64,000 nt of DNA from Pseudahrensia aquimaris (GCF_042676045.1 NZ_JBHTJV010000002.1:682001-746000); one strand, 5' to 3'; shown: positions 24,472-34,697, numbered from the stretch's first letter. Notes: a model not told the origin generated them from the sequence alone. Made by a program: numbers and translations.

Positions 24472-25377
24472 ATGACAGGTGCAGTGAAAACCACGCCGGA
24501 TATGATTACAGACATCACGCTTAAGGAGTACGCGGGGACCAAAAACGAGCGAACAAAGCAGATCTTGGCATCGCTCATCAAACACCTTCACTCATTTGCG
24601 AAGGACGTAAAACTAACACCAGACGAATTAATTTTTGCTACACAGTTCCTAGCATGGGGTGGCCAGATCAGTGATGAAAAGCGGCATGAATTTATTCTGC
24701 TGTCTGACACACTCGGTTTGACCATGCTCGTCGAAACACTAAACGACGATCTACCTGAGGGCGCGTTCGAGCCGAGCGTTCTGGGACCGTTTTATCGTGA
24801 GGGTGCTCCCTATATCGAGCACTATGACAATATTTCGCGCGGCGAAAATGATGGTGTTGCAGCTCTCATTACCGGTCAGGTTCGTAATATTGACGGTGAG
24901 CCGTTATCTAATGCCGAACTCGATATCTGGCAGACAAACAACAATGGTCTTTATGAAAATACTGACCCCAATCAGCCAGATTTCAACCTAAGAGGCAAAC
25001 TGAAGACGGATAAGGACGGCACGTATGCTTTTTGGACTGTGCGTCCCGAAGCTTATCCAATTCCAATTGATGGGCCGGTAGGAAAACTGCTTGAGGCAGG
25101 CGGGCGTCACAATATGCGCCCCGCCCATATCCATTTCATTGTTTCATCGCCGGGTTACAAAACGATCGTATCGGAGATCTTTGATCGGGAAGATGAATAT
25201 CTTGGCGGTGACGCGGTGTTCGGCGTCAAGGACTCGTTGATCACCGATTTCGATCTGACGGACGATCCGGAAACGGCTCAAAAATACAAGAAGGAAAATC
25301 CATTCTACACCATGCGTTACGACTTTGTTCTGGTTCCTGGCGACCGTGCAAAAGTCAAATTCTCCGCGGCTCGTTAG
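24472..25377 (+). CDS. Hydroxyquinol 1,2-dioxygenase (intradiol ring cleavage)
   Basis: From ATG 24472, 7 bp behind GGGAG, the protein has 301 residues; an ATG at 24457 lies in the ribosome site. An N-terminal helical dimerisation domain precedes the intradiol core. Fe(III) ligands are visible as Tyr161 (GLYEN), Tyr195 (EAYPIP), His219 and His221 (RPAHIHF). The stretch PSVLGPFYREGAP is typical of hydroxyquinol and chlorocatechol dioxygenases. The next gene encodes maleylacetate reductase, which uses exactly the product of hydroxyquinol cleavage, so hydroxyquinol is the most likely substrate. Confidence 0.88.
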   Translation: MTGAVKTTPDMITDITLKEYAGTKNERTKQILASLIKHLHSFAKDVKLTPDELIFATQFLAWGGQISDEKRHEFILLSDTLGLTMLVETLNDDLPEGAFEPSVLGPFYREGAPYIEHYDNISRGENDGVAALITGQVRNIDGEPLSNAELDIWQTNNNGLYENTDPNQPDFNLRGKLKTDKDGTYAFWTVRPEAYPIPIDGPVGKLLEAGGRHNMRPAHIHFIVSSPGYKTIVSEIFDREDEYLGGDAVFGVKDSLITDFDLTDDPETAQKYKKENPFYTMRYDFVLVPGDRAKVKFSAAR

Positions 25378-26445
25378 ATGCAAGCCATGGAACCATTCGT
25401 ATATGAAGCCTTGTCATCTAGGGTTGTCTTTGGTCGAGGTCGCATTAGCGAGGCACGAGACGAACTTGAAAAGCTGGGCGCGAAGCGGGCTCTCGTGCTT
25501 TCGACACCGGAGCAGGAAAAGGACGCGCAGGCACTCGCTTCAAGTCTTGGGCCGCTTGCCGGTGGTGTCTTCAGCCAAGCGGCCATGCACACCCCGGTTG
25601 ATGTCACTAACCAGGCGATGGTTGTAGTCTCCGACAAGTCTATCGATGCAGTGGTATCGATTGGCGGCGGTTCGACCATCGGGTTGGGCAAAGCAATCGC
25701 CCTTCGCACCGACATGCCTCAATTGGCCATTCCGACCACCTATGCCGGATCGGAAATGACCCCCATTATTGGTCAGACCGAAGATGGCGTGAAGACGACG
25801 CAGACAACGCTGAAAGTGTTGCCGGAAACCGTCATCTACGATCCGGAACTGACCTATACCTTACCATCCTTCATTGCAGGGCCGTCGGCCATGAATGCGA
25901 TTGCCCATTCGGTTGAAGCTCTCTACGCCCAAGACCGAAACCCGATTGTTTCCATGCTTGCCCAAGCGTCGATCGAGGCGCTCGCAACTGCTGTGCCCAA
26001 TCTAATGAGCGATACGCTGGACAGTGAAGCCCGAGCGAATGCGCAATATGGCGCGTGGCTTGCCGGTGCGTGTTTGGCATCCGTCGGCATGGCGATCCAC
26101 CACAAGATTTGTCACACGCTTGGCGGCACCTTTGATTTGAACCACGGCGCTGTTCACTGTCTGATGATCCCCTACACGGCTGCCTATAATCGCGATCATG
26201 CTAGTGAAGCCATGAAGCAAACTGCGTCCGCATTGGGCGTGGATGATGCACCTGGCGGGCTCTACGACCTGATGTTGCTTTCTAACAAGCAAAAGTCCTT
26301 GCGCGATTTCGGATTGACTGAGAGCGATTTGGACAGGGCTGCGACGCTGGCCGTCAAGAATCCATATTACAACCCGCGCCCTGTCGAGAAGGACGCGATC
26401 CGATCCATGCTTCAGGACGCCTTTGAAGGTGTCCGGCCAATGTGA
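25378..26445 (+). CDS. Maleylacetate reductase
   Basis: A 355-residue iron-containing-alcohol-dehydrogenase-type protein. It has the NAD-binding GGGSTIGLGKAIAL, PTTYAGSEMTPIIGQT and the metal/active-site region HHKICHTLGGTFDLNHG, which matches maleylacetate reductases more than general alcohol dehydrogenases. Its ATG follows the dioxygenase stop with no gap, so the two are coupled. The enzyme converts maleylacetate to 3-oxoadipate, feeding the CoA-transferase and thiolase downstream. Confidence 0.92.
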   Translation: MQAMEPFVYEALSSRVVFGRGRISEARDELEKLGAKRALVLSTPEQEKDAQALASSLGPLAGGVFSQAAMHTPVDVTNQAMVVVSDKSIDAVVSIGGGSTIGLGKAIALRTDMPQLAIPTTYAGSEMTPIIGQTEDGVKTTQTTLKVLPETVIYDPELTYTLPSFIAGPSAMNAIAHSVEALYAQDRNPIVSMLAQASIEALATAVPNLMSDTLDSEARANAQYGAWLAGACLASVGMAIHHKICHTLGGTFDLNHGAVHCLMIPYTAAYNRDHASEAMKQTASALGVDDAPGGLYDLMLLSNKQKSLRDFGLTESDLDRAATLAVKNPYYNPRPVEKDAIRSMLQDAFEGVRPM

Positions 26446-26492
26446 CGCGGCAACGAACAGATTAATGAAATTGAGCTTTGGGAGGAGTTTAA

Positions 26493-28247
26493 ATGACAAT
26501 AGTGGAAACAGATGTATTGATCGTTGGCACTGGCCCAGCCGGCGGCACGGCCGCATTGGCACTCGCAACTTACGGCGTCGATTGTATCGCGGTCAGCCAA
26601 TTTGGCGGACCGAGCCGGACGCCGCGCGCGCACATCACAAACCAACGAACAATGGAAGTCTTGCGCGATCTCGGCGTCGAGGAAGAGGCAAAACAATTTG
26701 CCCAGCCACAGGAAATGATGGCCAATAATGTATTTTGCACGTCATTGGCTGGTGAAGAACTAGGCCGCATCCATTCATGGGGTAACCATCCGCAACGGCG
26801 TGCCGACTACGAATTGGCAAGCCCTAGTTCGATGTGCGACTTGCCTCAGAATTTCTTGGAACCTGTCCTGATAAACAACGCAGTCAAGCGCGGTGCCAAT
26901 ATCAGGTTCAACACAGAATTTGTCAGTCACGAACAAGACGCAACTGGCGTTACGGCAAAGGTGGTCGATAAACTCACGGGCCAGGAATACTCGATCCGCG
27001 CGAAATATCTGATCGGTGCCGATGGCGGAAATTCAAAGGTTGTTGAGCAGGCCGGATTGCCGCTTGCGGGAAAGATGGGCGTGGCTGGTTCCATGAACAT
27101 CATTTTCGAAGCTGATCTATCTGCTTATGTCGCCCACCGCCCAAGTGTCCTCTATTGCATCATTCAGCCCGGTGCCAATGTCGGCGGTGTCGGCATGGGC
27201 ATTTTGCGCATGATCAAGCCCTGGAAGCGCTGGATGGTGGTCTACGGATATGATCTAGCCGAAGGCGCGCCGGAAATGACCGACGACTTTGCCAAGGGGA
27301 TCGTGCGTTCGCTTGTCGGTGTCGACGACCTTGATGTCGAGATAGATTCCACGTCGCTTTGGACTGTCAACAATTGCTGGGCGGAAACGCTCAGCAAGGG
27401 CCGCGTCTTTGCGGTGGGTGATGCTGTCCATAGGCACCCGCCGACCAATGGTCTGGGTTCCAACACTTCCGTTCAGGACAGTTACAATTTGGCATGGAAG
27501 CTGGCCTACATCCTCAAGGGCTTTGCGGGCGAAAAATTGCTCGAAAGCTATAATGATGAACGTGCGCCCGTGGCCGAGCAGATCGTCTCGCGGGCCGGGC
27601 GTTCCATTGGCGAATACGGACCCATCTTTGGGGCGCTTGGTCTGGCGGATGCCGCCGATGTCGACGCGATGAAAAAAGGCATTGAAGCGCGCAAAGACAA
27701 CACGTCCGAAGGTAAAAAACGGCGCGCCGATCTCCGCAGCGCCATTCGCGCAAAGGATTATGAATACAATGCCCACGGCGTGGAATTGAATCAACGCTAC
27801 GTATCGACCGCTGTTCATGCAGGAAACGACGTGCACAGGCCATTTCAACGCTGTGCGGAGTTATATTACCAGCCCAGCAGTGCGCCCGGTGCAAAGTTGC
27901 CTCATGTCTGGCTCAACCGAAGAAGCCATAAGGTGTCGACGCTCGATGTAGTCGGTGGCGGTAGCTTTACCTTGCTGACCGGTATTGGCGGCGATGCGTG
28001 GGTGGAAGCCGCCAACCAAATGGCAAAGCGAACCGGCGTGACAGTCAAATCTGTTCAGATTGGTCCGGGCTGTGACTATGACGACATGTTCGGCGATTGG
28101 TCCGATCTTAGTGAAATAGACGAAGACGGCTGCCTGTTGGTGCGTCCAGACGGCTATGTCGCTTGGCGCAGCAAAACTGCCCCAGGCGTGGACGGCGCTC
28201 AACAAATCAATAGTGCATTTGATGCATGTCTCAGTTTGGCCACGTGA
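26493..28247 (+). CDS. FAD-dependent phenol monooxygenase (TfdB-like)
   Basis: The 584-residue protein has the FAD motif VGTGPAGG (11-18), TPRAHITNQRTMEVLRDLG, which is characteristic of 2,4-dichlorophenol 6-monooxygenase TfdB and close relatives, and the second FAD motif VGDAVHRHPP. A C-terminal thioredoxin-like domain follows, as in other class A phenol hydroxylases. Length is near that of TfdB. It should hydroxylate a (substituted) phenol or hydroquinone. With hydroxyquinol dioxygenase as neighbour, a hydroquinone or resorcinol-type substrate is as likely as a chlorophenol. Confidence 0.88.
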   Translation: MTIVETDVLIVGTGPAGGTAALALATYGVDCIAVSQFGGPSRTPRAHITNQRTMEVLRDLGVEEEAKQFAQPQEMMANNVFCTSLAGEELGRIHSWGNHPQRRADYELASPSSMCDLPQNFLEPVLINNAVKRGANIRFNTEFVSHEQDATGVTAKVVDKLTGQEYSIRAKYLIGADGGNSKVVEQAGLPLAGKMGVAGSMNIIFEADLSAYVAHRPSVLYCIIQPGANVGGVGMGILRMIKPWKRWMVVYGYDLAEGAPEMTDDFAKGIVRSLVGVDDLDVEIDSTSLWTVNNCWAETLSKGRVFAVGDAVHRHPPTNGLGSNTSVQDSYNLAWKLAYILKGFAGEKLLESYNDERAPVAEQIVSRAGRSIGEYGPIFGALGLADAADVDAMKKGIEARKDNTSEGKKRRADLRSAIRAKDYEYNAHGVELNQRYVSTAVHAGNDVHRPFQRCAELYYQPSSAPGAKLPHVWLNRRSHKVSTLDVVGGGSFTLLTGIGGDAWVEAANQMAKRTGVTVKSVQIGPGCDYDDMFGDWSDLSEIDEDGCLLVRPDGYVAWRSKTAPGVDGAQQINSAFDACLSLAT

Positions 28248-28252
28248 TCACC

Positions 28253-28972
28253 ATGACCAAACTTGAAAACGATATCCATGAAGCAGTGAGCGCTGTCCAA
28301 GATGGTGCCACCGTCATGATTGGCGGATTTGGCGGATCAGGTGCTCCGATTGAATTGATCCACGCTTTGATTGATAGCGGCCCAAAAAATTTGACCGTGG
28401 TCAACAACAATGCCGGTAACGGCCACGTTGGCATCGCTGCTTTGATAGAGCAGGGGATGGTCAGCAAAATAATTTGCTCATTCCCACGCTCCGCTGATCC
28501 TGTCGTTTTCAACGATCTTTATCTGTCCGGCGGTATCGAGCTGGAATTGGTTCCGCAAGGAACGCTAGCAGAGCGCATCCGAGCTGGCGGAGCAGGTATT
28601 CCAGCTTTCTTCACGCCCACAAGCGTCGGCACGGAGCTAGCGCAGGGCAAACCGGTGCAGAACTTTGACGGAAAAGACTACGTCCAGGAGCGTTGGCTGA
28701 AAGCTGATATCGCGCTCATCAAGGCGCAGATCGGCGACGCGATGGGCAATCTGACCTATCGAATGGCCGCGCGAAACTTCAATCCGCTGATGGCCATGGC
28801 TGCAAACCAAACGATTGCCCAGGTCAGCCATGTTACGAAAGTGGGTGCGATCGATCCTGAACGCATCATAACGCCGGGCATTTTCGTGGACCGGATTGTC
28901 CACGTTGCAAACCCGGCACAGGAAGAGGCGCTGAACCGTCAAAACGCTGTTTATCCGGAGGCCAGTGCATGA
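28253..28972 (+). CDS. pcaI: 3-oxoadipate CoA-transferase subunit A
   Basis: From ATG 28253, 5 bp after the monooxygenase stop, the protein has 239 residues. It shows the family I CoA-transferase alpha-subunit motifs GGFGGSGAPIELIHAL and FFTPTSVGTELAQGK. The longer frame from 28226 starts inside the upstream gene. It overlaps pcaJ by 4 bp and acts as a heteromer with it to activate 3-oxoadipate with succinyl-CoA. Confidence 0.92.
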   Translation: MTKLENDIHEAVSAVQDGATVMIGGFGGSGAPIELIHALIDSGPKNLTVVNNNAGNGHVGIAALIEQGMVSKIICSFPRSADPVVFNDLYLSGGIELELVPQGTLAERIRAGGAGIPAFFTPTSVGTELAQGKPVQNFDGKDYVQERWLKADIALIKAQIGDAMGNLTYRMAARNFNPLMAMAANQTIAQVSHVTKVGAIDPERIITPGIFVDRIVHVANPAQEEALNRQNAVYPEASA

Positions 28973-29655
28973 GTAAGCAGTTGAACTCAATAAAGCTTTC
29001 CAATGCTCAGATTGCTTGGCGCGCCGCTCAAGACCTGACAGACGGCTCTTATGTAAATCTTGGTATCGGTTTCCCGGAAATGATCGCCAAGTTTCAGCCC
29101 GAAGGGCGAAATGTCACCTATCACACCGAGAACGGTGTCTTGGGTTTTGGCAAAGCACCACCAGAGGGGCGAGAGGATTGGGACCTCATCAACGCCGGTA
29201 AAAAAGCAATCACCCTCAATCCGGGTGCTGCATTTTTTCACCATGCGGACAGTTTTGCCATGGTGCGTGGAGGTCATTTGGACCTTGCTGTTCTCGGCGC
29301 CTACCAGGTTGCTCAAAACGGCGATCTTGCAAACTGGTCGACGGGAAGAGGCGGTGTTCCAGCCGTTGGTGGCGCGATGGATTTGGTTCACGGCGCTAAA
29401 AACGTAGCAGTTGTTACTGATCACATCACCAAGAGTGGCGAGCCCAAATTGGTTGCCGAATGCACGATGCCTCTAACCGGGCAAGCCTGCGTCACACGCA
29501 TCTACACATCGCTCGCCGTCATCGACATCGTCGATGCCACTTTTGTGTTGCGCGAAAAACTGGATGCACTCGCTTTTGACAACTTGCAGGCGGTTACCGG
29601 CGCGCCGCTGCATGTCGATGGCAAGATCGTGCCGCTGAACGTGCCCGAATTGTGA
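28969..29655 (+). CDS. pcaJ: 3-oxoadipate CoA-transferase subunit B
   Basis: A 228-residue beta subunit. The catalytic glutamate lies in YHTENGVLGFG, and the region GGHLDLAVLGAYQVAQNGDL is conserved in PcaJ/CatJ. The start overlaps pcaI (ATGA). It completes the transferase needed before thiolysis by PcaF. Confidence 0.93.
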   Translation: MSKQLNSIKLSNAQIAWRAAQDLTDGSYVNLGIGFPEMIAKFQPEGRNVTYHTENGVLGFGKAPPEGREDWDLINAGKKAITLNPGAAFFHHADSFAMVRGGHLDLAVLGAYQVAQNGDLANWSTGRGGVPAVGGAMDLVHGAKNVAVVTDHITKSGEPKLVAECTMPLTGQACVTRIYTSLAVIDIVDATFVLREKLDALAFDNLQAVTGAPLHVDGKIVPLNVPEL

Positions 29656-29664
29656 GGAAGTAGC

Positions 29665-30867
29665 ATGCCCGAAGCCTATATCTGCGCCTACACGAGAACG
29701 CCGATTGGCCGTTTTGGCGGCGCGCTTTCTTCTGTACGCGCAGACGATCTTGGAGCGCTGCCCATAAAGTCGCTGATGGAAAAGCATAGGCAGGTAGATT
29801 GGGAAGGCATCGACGAGGTCATCTACGGTTGTGCCAATCAGGCTGGTGAAGATAACCGCAATGTTGCGCGCATGTCGGCCTTGTTAGCCAATCTGCCAAA
29901 GACTGTCCCAGGAACGACGATCAATCGGCTCTGTGGTTCAGGTATGGACGCGGTCATAATCGCCGCTCGCGGCATCAAGTCTGGAGAGATAGACATCGCT
30001 ATTGCTGGCGGCGTTGAGAGCATGAGCCGCGCGCCCTTCGTGATGCCGAAAGCCGATGCCGCCTTTTCACGGGTAACCGAAATTCACGATACCACGATCG
30101 GATGGCGCTTCATCAACCCGGTGATGAAGACGCAATATGGCGTGGATTCCATGCCAGAGACTGGCGAAAACGTGGCTGAGGACTTCAATGTAACACGCGA
30201 AGATCAAGACCTGTTTGCTCTGCGCTCTCAACAAGCCGCCAAGAAAGCCCAGTCCAGCGGACGGCTGGCAAAAGAGATCACGCCGGTCAGTATCGATCAA
30301 CGCAGAGGTGACCCTGTCGTCTTCGATAAAGATGAACATCTGCGCGACACGACCATTGAAAAGCTGGCGGCCCTCAAGGCTCCGTTTCGCAAAGGTGGTT
30401 CTGTAACCGCAGGCAATGCCTCGGGGGTAAACGATGGCGCAGCTGCGCTTATCATCGCGTCTGAAAATGCTGCAGCTCGGCATGGGCTGACGCCTATCGC
30501 CCGAATACTGGGGGCCGCCACTGCGGGAGTGCCGCCCCGAATCATGGGCATCGGACCTGCGCCGGCATCGAACAAATTGATGGCACGGCTTGGCATGACA
30601 CAAGAGCAATTCGGCGTGATTGAACTCAACGAAGCTTTTGCCAGCCAAGCGCTCGCCACATTGCGCGAACTCGGCATTGCTGATGATGACCCACGGATTA
30701 ACCGAAACGGCGGGGCCATCGCGTTGGGCCATCCGCTGGGAATGTCTGGTGCTCGTATCACCGGCACCGCTGCCGTCGAGCTGAGCGAAACAAGCGCACA
30801 ATATTCACTTTCAGCCATGTGCATTGGCGTGGGCCAAGGCATCGCCATTGCTCTTGAGAGGGTCTGA
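29665..30867 (+). CDS. pcaF: 3-oxoadipyl-CoA thiolase
   Basis: A 400-residue thiolase, the usual PcaF length. The active-site cysteine is in NRLCGSGMDAV, and the two C-terminal motifs NEAFASQ and GGAIALGHPLGMSGAR are present, with the second catalytic cysteine in AMCIGVGQG. It follows pcaJ after 9 bp. Cleavage yields succinyl-CoA and acetyl-CoA, so the operon encodes the full lower pathway from hydroxyquinol. Confidence 0.95.
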   Translation: MPEAYICAYTRTPIGRFGGALSSVRADDLGALPIKSLMEKHRQVDWEGIDEVIYGCANQAGEDNRNVARMSALLANLPKTVPGTTINRLCGSGMDAVIIAARGIKSGEIDIAIAGGVESMSRAPFVMPKADAAFSRVTEIHDTTIGWRFINPVMKTQYGVDSMPETGENVAEDFNVTREDQDLFALRSQQAAKKAQSSGRLAKEITPVSIDQRRGDPVVFDKDEHLRDTTIEKLAALKAPFRKGGSVTAGNASGVNDGAAALIIASENAAARHGLTPIARILGAATAGVPPRIMGIGPAPASNKLMARLGMTQEQFGVIELNEAFASQALATLRELGIADDDPRINRNGGAIALGHPLGMSGARITGTAAVELSETSAQYSLSAMCIGVGQGIAIALERV

Positions 30868-30925
30868 TCGAGGAGAAAGCCTGTTTCAGGCTGGAATTAA
30901 CTGAAAAACAAATGGGAGAGAAACC

Positions 30926-31996
30926 ATGCTTCATTCACGAAGAACAATTTTAGCGGCGATGGCCGCAGCTGCTGGCGCCAGTGTGCTGCCTCGACAGGCT
31001 CATGCCGAAGTCATCAAGCTCACTATGTCGTCCAGTCATCCGACCGCTGTGCCATGGGTGGGGGCGCTATCGAGCCATGTTGTCAAAGAAACAAATTCCA
31101 GACTTGCTGCCGCCGGATCGGCCATTTCGGTAGACTGGACTGAGAGCTATGGCGGCGCTCTCTATAAGTTTGACAAGACACTGGAAGCAGTAGCCGATGG
31201 ACTGACGGACATGGGGTGGGTCGGAACGCTTTGGGAAGAGAGCAAGATGCCGCTCCAGAATGTGACTTTCCATACGCCCTTCGTCACCGATGACTTGCCG
31301 CTTCAGCTGTCAGTGATCAACAAACTACACCAAGAGCTTCCTGCTCTTTCAGAAGCTTGGCAGCGGCAAAAACAAATTTTCTTGGGTGCCAGCGGCATTG
31401 AAACTTTCCACATGCTGACGCGTGAGCCGTTTGAACGGTACGAACAACTCAACGGCATGAAAATGATTGCAGCCGGATCGGTCGGAAATTTTCTGAAAGG
31501 ATCCGGCGCAGTACCGGTGAATTCAGGTCTTCCAGATTTCTACAATAATTTGAGTTCTGGCGTCGCGGATGGCGTTTTGATTGCATTTTCCGGTGCCGTT
31601 CCGTTCAAGCTTTTTGAACCTGCGCCGTATGTGACCAAGGTCAGTATTGGCAGCCAAATGACCGGAGGCCTCGCCGTCAACCGTCGCAGTTGGCGTAAGC
31701 TCCCTGAAGACGTGCAGGGCGTTTTGCAGACACTGGGCCAGGAGTATTCGCAAGTTCATGCAACCCAGTTGATGAATGCCGGACAAGCTTTTGAAGCTGC
31801 AATGACTGCTGGTGGTGCGACGATAACCACTCTGGATCCCGCCGAGCGACAAAAATGGGTCGACGGGCTCCCCGACATAGCGGCCGAATGGCGAGCGGTC
31901 ACGGAAAACCGGGGTGCGCCGGCTGGCGAAGTGCTGAAAGCTTATATGGACGCGATGAAGGCCGCTGGCGTTCAACCTGCACGTGACTGGACATAA
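30926..31996 (+). CDS. TRAP transporter solute-binding protein (DctP family)
   Basis: A 356-residue protein behind GGGAGAG with a twin-arginine-type signal (SRRTILAAMAAAAGASVL) and cleavage near AHA-E. The mature part starts VIKLTMSSSHPT, and the ligand region reads LTREPFERYEQLNGMKMIA. It differs clearly from the DctP at 3710. It is encoded directly after pcaF and before a fused TRAP permease, giving this operon a second uptake system besides the ABC importer. Confidence 0.88.
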   Translation: MLHSRRTILAAMAAAAGASVLPRQAHAEVIKLTMSSSHPTAVPWVGALSSHVVKETNSRLAAAGSAISVDWTESYGGALYKFDKTLEAVADGLTDMGWVGTLWEESKMPLQNVTFHTPFVTDDLPLQLSVINKLHQELPALSEAWQRQKQIFLGASGIETFHMLTREPFERYEQLNGMKMIAAGSVGNFLKGSGAVPVNSGLPDFYNNLSSGVADGVLIAFSGAVPFKLFEPAPYVTKVSIGSQMTGGLAVNRRSWRKLPEDVQGVLQTLGQEYSQVHATQLMNAGQAFEAAMTAGGATITTLDPAERQKWVDGLPDIAAEWRAVTENRGAPAGEVLKAYMDAMKAAGVQPARDWT

Positions 31997-32003
31997 TCGC
32001 GCT

Positions 32004-34061
32004 ATGCGATTTCTTATAAAGACACCGTGGCGCCATGTTGCTGGCGCCACGCCAAGCGGTATTCCATCAGCGTGGAGCCGCAGAACTGTCTTGACGGGAC
32101 GGCTTCCGTTTCAGCCGCTTGCCAACTTAAGTGCCGTTCTCAGCATTGCTGGAACGATTTGGACAGTTGCCATCATGTTCCTGATTACGGCTGATCTGTT
32201 GGGGCGATCAATTTTCAACTCTCCGCTGCCCCGCGTCCCTGAAATCGTTGGTTACTCCATCGTCGCAATCGTTTTTCTGCAGGTTGCCGATAGCATTCGA
32301 CATGGCCGACTTGCTCGATCAGACGCTTTTCTCGATGGCATAGAAATGCGCACGCCTGCGGCAGCTGGCTTGTTCTTTTTCGTATTCCATCTTGTGGGTG
32401 CTGCAATCATGGCCTTGATCGCTTACGGCACACTACCTGATCTGCAAGAGGCTTGGATCTACGACGACTACTTTGGCAGCCAAGGCGACTTCGCTGTAGC
32501 AGTTTGGCCTTTTCGCGCCATTGTCGTTATCTGCGCAACGATTGCTGCCGCCGAGTTTCTTGTTCAGGCCTGGCTCTCGCTGCGCGCTGTTATGAAAGAT
32601 GAACCTGAACATCCTGACGCTCATCGAGGCGCGCCAAAGGGATACACCGCGATCGCCATTTTCGCACTCATAGGTGCGTGTTCCGCTGCTCTGCTGCTCT
32701 CCGCATCTGATGGCTTTGCGATAGCCGCAATTCTGGTTGTACTGATGGTTTTGATCGTCTTGATCGGTATGCCAATTGCAACAGCCTTAGCTGCGCTCAG
32801 TTTCGTTGGCGTGTGGTTGCTGCGGGGCGATCTGGAGTCAGCGATCAATATGCTGAAGATCGCCGCGACAGGTTCCATTCAAAACCAGCTTTTCGGTGTC
32901 GTGCCGCTGTTCGTGCTCATGGGTATGCTTGTTCACGAAGCGCGGGTGGGGCGAGATGCGTTTGATGTGTGCCAATGGTTGCTTGGCCGCTTGTTAGGTG
33001 GCCTTGGCGTCGCAACAGTTGCTGCTAATACGGTGTTCGCGGCGATTACCGGAATATCTATTGCATCCGCGGTCGTGTTTACCAGAGTTGCGGTGCCACC
33101 CATGCTGGAACACGGCTATTCGGCGCGCTTTGCTGTGGGCGTCGTGGCTGGCAGTTCTGTTCTCGGAATGCTTATCCCGCCTTCGCTCCTGCTGATCGTT
33201 TACGGCATCATCGCCGAGGTTTCAGTTGGCGCTCTTTTCACCGCTGCTATCGTACCTGGTCTGATACTCGCTACGGGCTTTTGTTTCATGATTTACGGTC
33301 TTGCACGATGGGTTCCTTCTTTCGTCGGAAACCTCGATCGTATCATTTCAACTGATTTTCCAAGTGCATGGAGCCGCACACCTGCCCAAACTGAAACGCC
33401 GCGTTCGGCTCTTTTGAAGCTCACCCCTATCGCTTTCCTGGTGGTCTCGGTCTTGGGGGGAATCTACGGTGGATTTTTCACACCCACAGAAGCGGGAGCA
33501 GTGGGTGCTGTACTGGCGTTGATCGTTTACGCAATAAAGGCTGCCCTTCTGCCTGGCATGTCGAGTTGGGGCGCACTTTGGCGGGTTATGATTGAAACCG
33601 GACAAATTTCGGTTTCGATCCTGTTGCTCATTATCGCGGCCAATATGTACACGCGCATGATTGCGCTGTCGGGTCTGCCAGCCGATCTCGTGGGGCTAGC
33701 GACAAGTGCTGACCTTCAGTTGATGACTTTGATTGTCGTCTATCTGATTGCTTTGCTGTTGATGGGGATGGTCCTGGATTCCGTTTCTATAATGCTGATC
33801 ACGCTGCCACTCATGTTGCCGCTGCTCGTCAGCTTCAACGTAGACTTGATTTGGTTTGGCATCGTGACGGTAATCGCAATAGAGGTCGGTCTGCTTACCC
33901 CGCCGCTCGGTCTATCCGTCTATGTCGTCAAAGCTGCACTTGGAAACACGCAGGTCACATTGCGCGACATCTTTATTGGCACAAGTCCCTTTGTGGCAGC
34001 CATGCTGTTCATGATCGCGCTTTTGCTTCTGTTTCCACAAATGACGAGCGTTCTAAGATGA
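32004..34061 (+). CDS. Fused TRAP transporter permease (DctQ-DctM)
   Basis: About 685 residues. The N-terminal 190 residues form a DctQ-like unit of four helices (MFLITADLLGRSIFNSPLPR), then a charged linker with EHPDAHRGAPKG, then a DctM unit with VPLFVLMGMLVHEARVG, AITGISIASAVVFTRVAVPPML, VLGMLIPPS and VGLLTPPLGLSVYV. Fusion of Q and M is known in TRAP systems. The stop overlaps the nitroreductase start by 4 bp. Confidence 0.88.
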   Translation: MRFLIKTPWRHVAGATPSGIPSAWSRRTVLTGRLPFQPLANLSAVLSIAGTIWTVAIMFLITADLLGRSIFNSPLPRVPEIVGYSIVAIVFLQVADSIRHGRLARSDAFLDGIEMRTPAAAGLFFFVFHLVGAAIMALIAYGTLPDLQEAWIYDDYFGSQGDFAVAVWPFRAIVVICATIAAAEFLVQAWLSLRAVMKDEPEHPDAHRGAPKGYTAIAIFALIGACSAALLLSASDGFAIAAILVVLMVLIVLIGMPIATALAALSFVGVWLLRGDLESAINMLKIAATGSIQNQLFGVVPLFVLMGMLVHEARVGRDAFDVCQWLLGRLLGGLGVATVAANTVFAAITGISIASAVVFTRVAVPPMLEHGYSARFAVGVVAGSSVLGMLIPPSLLLIVYGIIAEVSVGALFTAAIVPGLILATGFCFMIYGLARWVPSFVGNLDRIISTDFPSAWSRTPAQTETPRSALLKLTPIAFLVVSVLGGIYGGFFTPTEAGAVGAVLALIVYAIKAALLPGMSSWGALWRVMIETGQISVSILLLIIAANMYTRMIALSGLPADLVGLATSADLQLMTLIVVYLIALLLMGMVLDSVSIMLITLPLMLPLLVSFNVDLIWFGIVTVIAIEVGLLTPPLGLSVYVVKAALGNTQVTLRDIFIGTSPFVAAMLFMIALLLLFPQMTSVLR

Positions 34062-34645
34062 CGATAGATGCCAAAGCTATAGAGGCACTCTTTACACAAG
34101 CGCGTACTGCCAATCGGTTTCTTCCCAAGCCAGTGGAAGCGCAACAGCTTGCCGAGATTTATGATTTGATGAAATGGGGGCCGACTTCCATGAACGGCAG
34201 CCCGGTGAGGTTTGTGTTCCTAACGACACCGCAAGCACGGGCCAGGCTTTTGCCCGCCTTGTTCGATGCCAATATCAAGCGGGCTGAAAGTGCGCCAGTG
34301 ATTGCTATTGTAGGGCAGGATTTGGAATTTTTCGATCACTTGCCCCGCCTTTATCCATCCTCACCACAAGCCATCAAGCTCTTCGAGAAGAATGAAATAG
34401 CAGCCCAAATCACGGCGCTTCGAAATTCTACCTTACAGGGCGCTTACCTCATAATGGCGGCGCGCGCAGTGGGTCTCGATTGCGGTCCCATGTCTGGTTT
34501 TGATAATGGTTATGTCGATCAAGAGTTCTTTGCCGGCACACGCATCAAGTCGAATTTCCTTTGTTCCATCGGTTATGCAGATCCGGATAGTACGTATCCC
34601 CGGGCACCAAGATTCAGCTTTGAGGAAGTGTGCCAGATACTTTGA
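34058..34645 (+). CDS. Nitroreductase-family protein (RutE/HadB-like)
   Basis: From ATG 34058 (overlapping the TRAP permease stop) the protein has 195 residues. It has the FMN-binding N-terminal RTANRFLPKPV, MKWGPTSMNGSPVRFVFL and the C-terminal AARAVGLDCGPMSGFDN, a pattern of the RutE/malonic-semialdehyde-reductase subgroup. The first 69 codons of the longer frame lie inside the permease and are not used. In this operon it could reduce a nitro group, an enal or a quinone; the choice is open. Confidence 0.85.
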   Translation: MTIDAKAIEALFTQARTANRFLPKPVEAQQLAEIYDLMKWGPTSMNGSPVRFVFLTTPQARARLLPALFDANIKRAESAPVIAIVGQDLEFFDHLPRLYPSSPQAIKLFEKNEIAAQITALRNSTLQGAYLIMAARAVGLDCGPMSGFDNGYVDQEFFAGTRIKSNFLCSIGYADPDSTYPRAPRFSFEEVCQIL

Positions 34646-34697
34646 GACCATCCAGAAATTTTAAAATTCTCTTGAACCGAAATATTGGAAGCTCGCA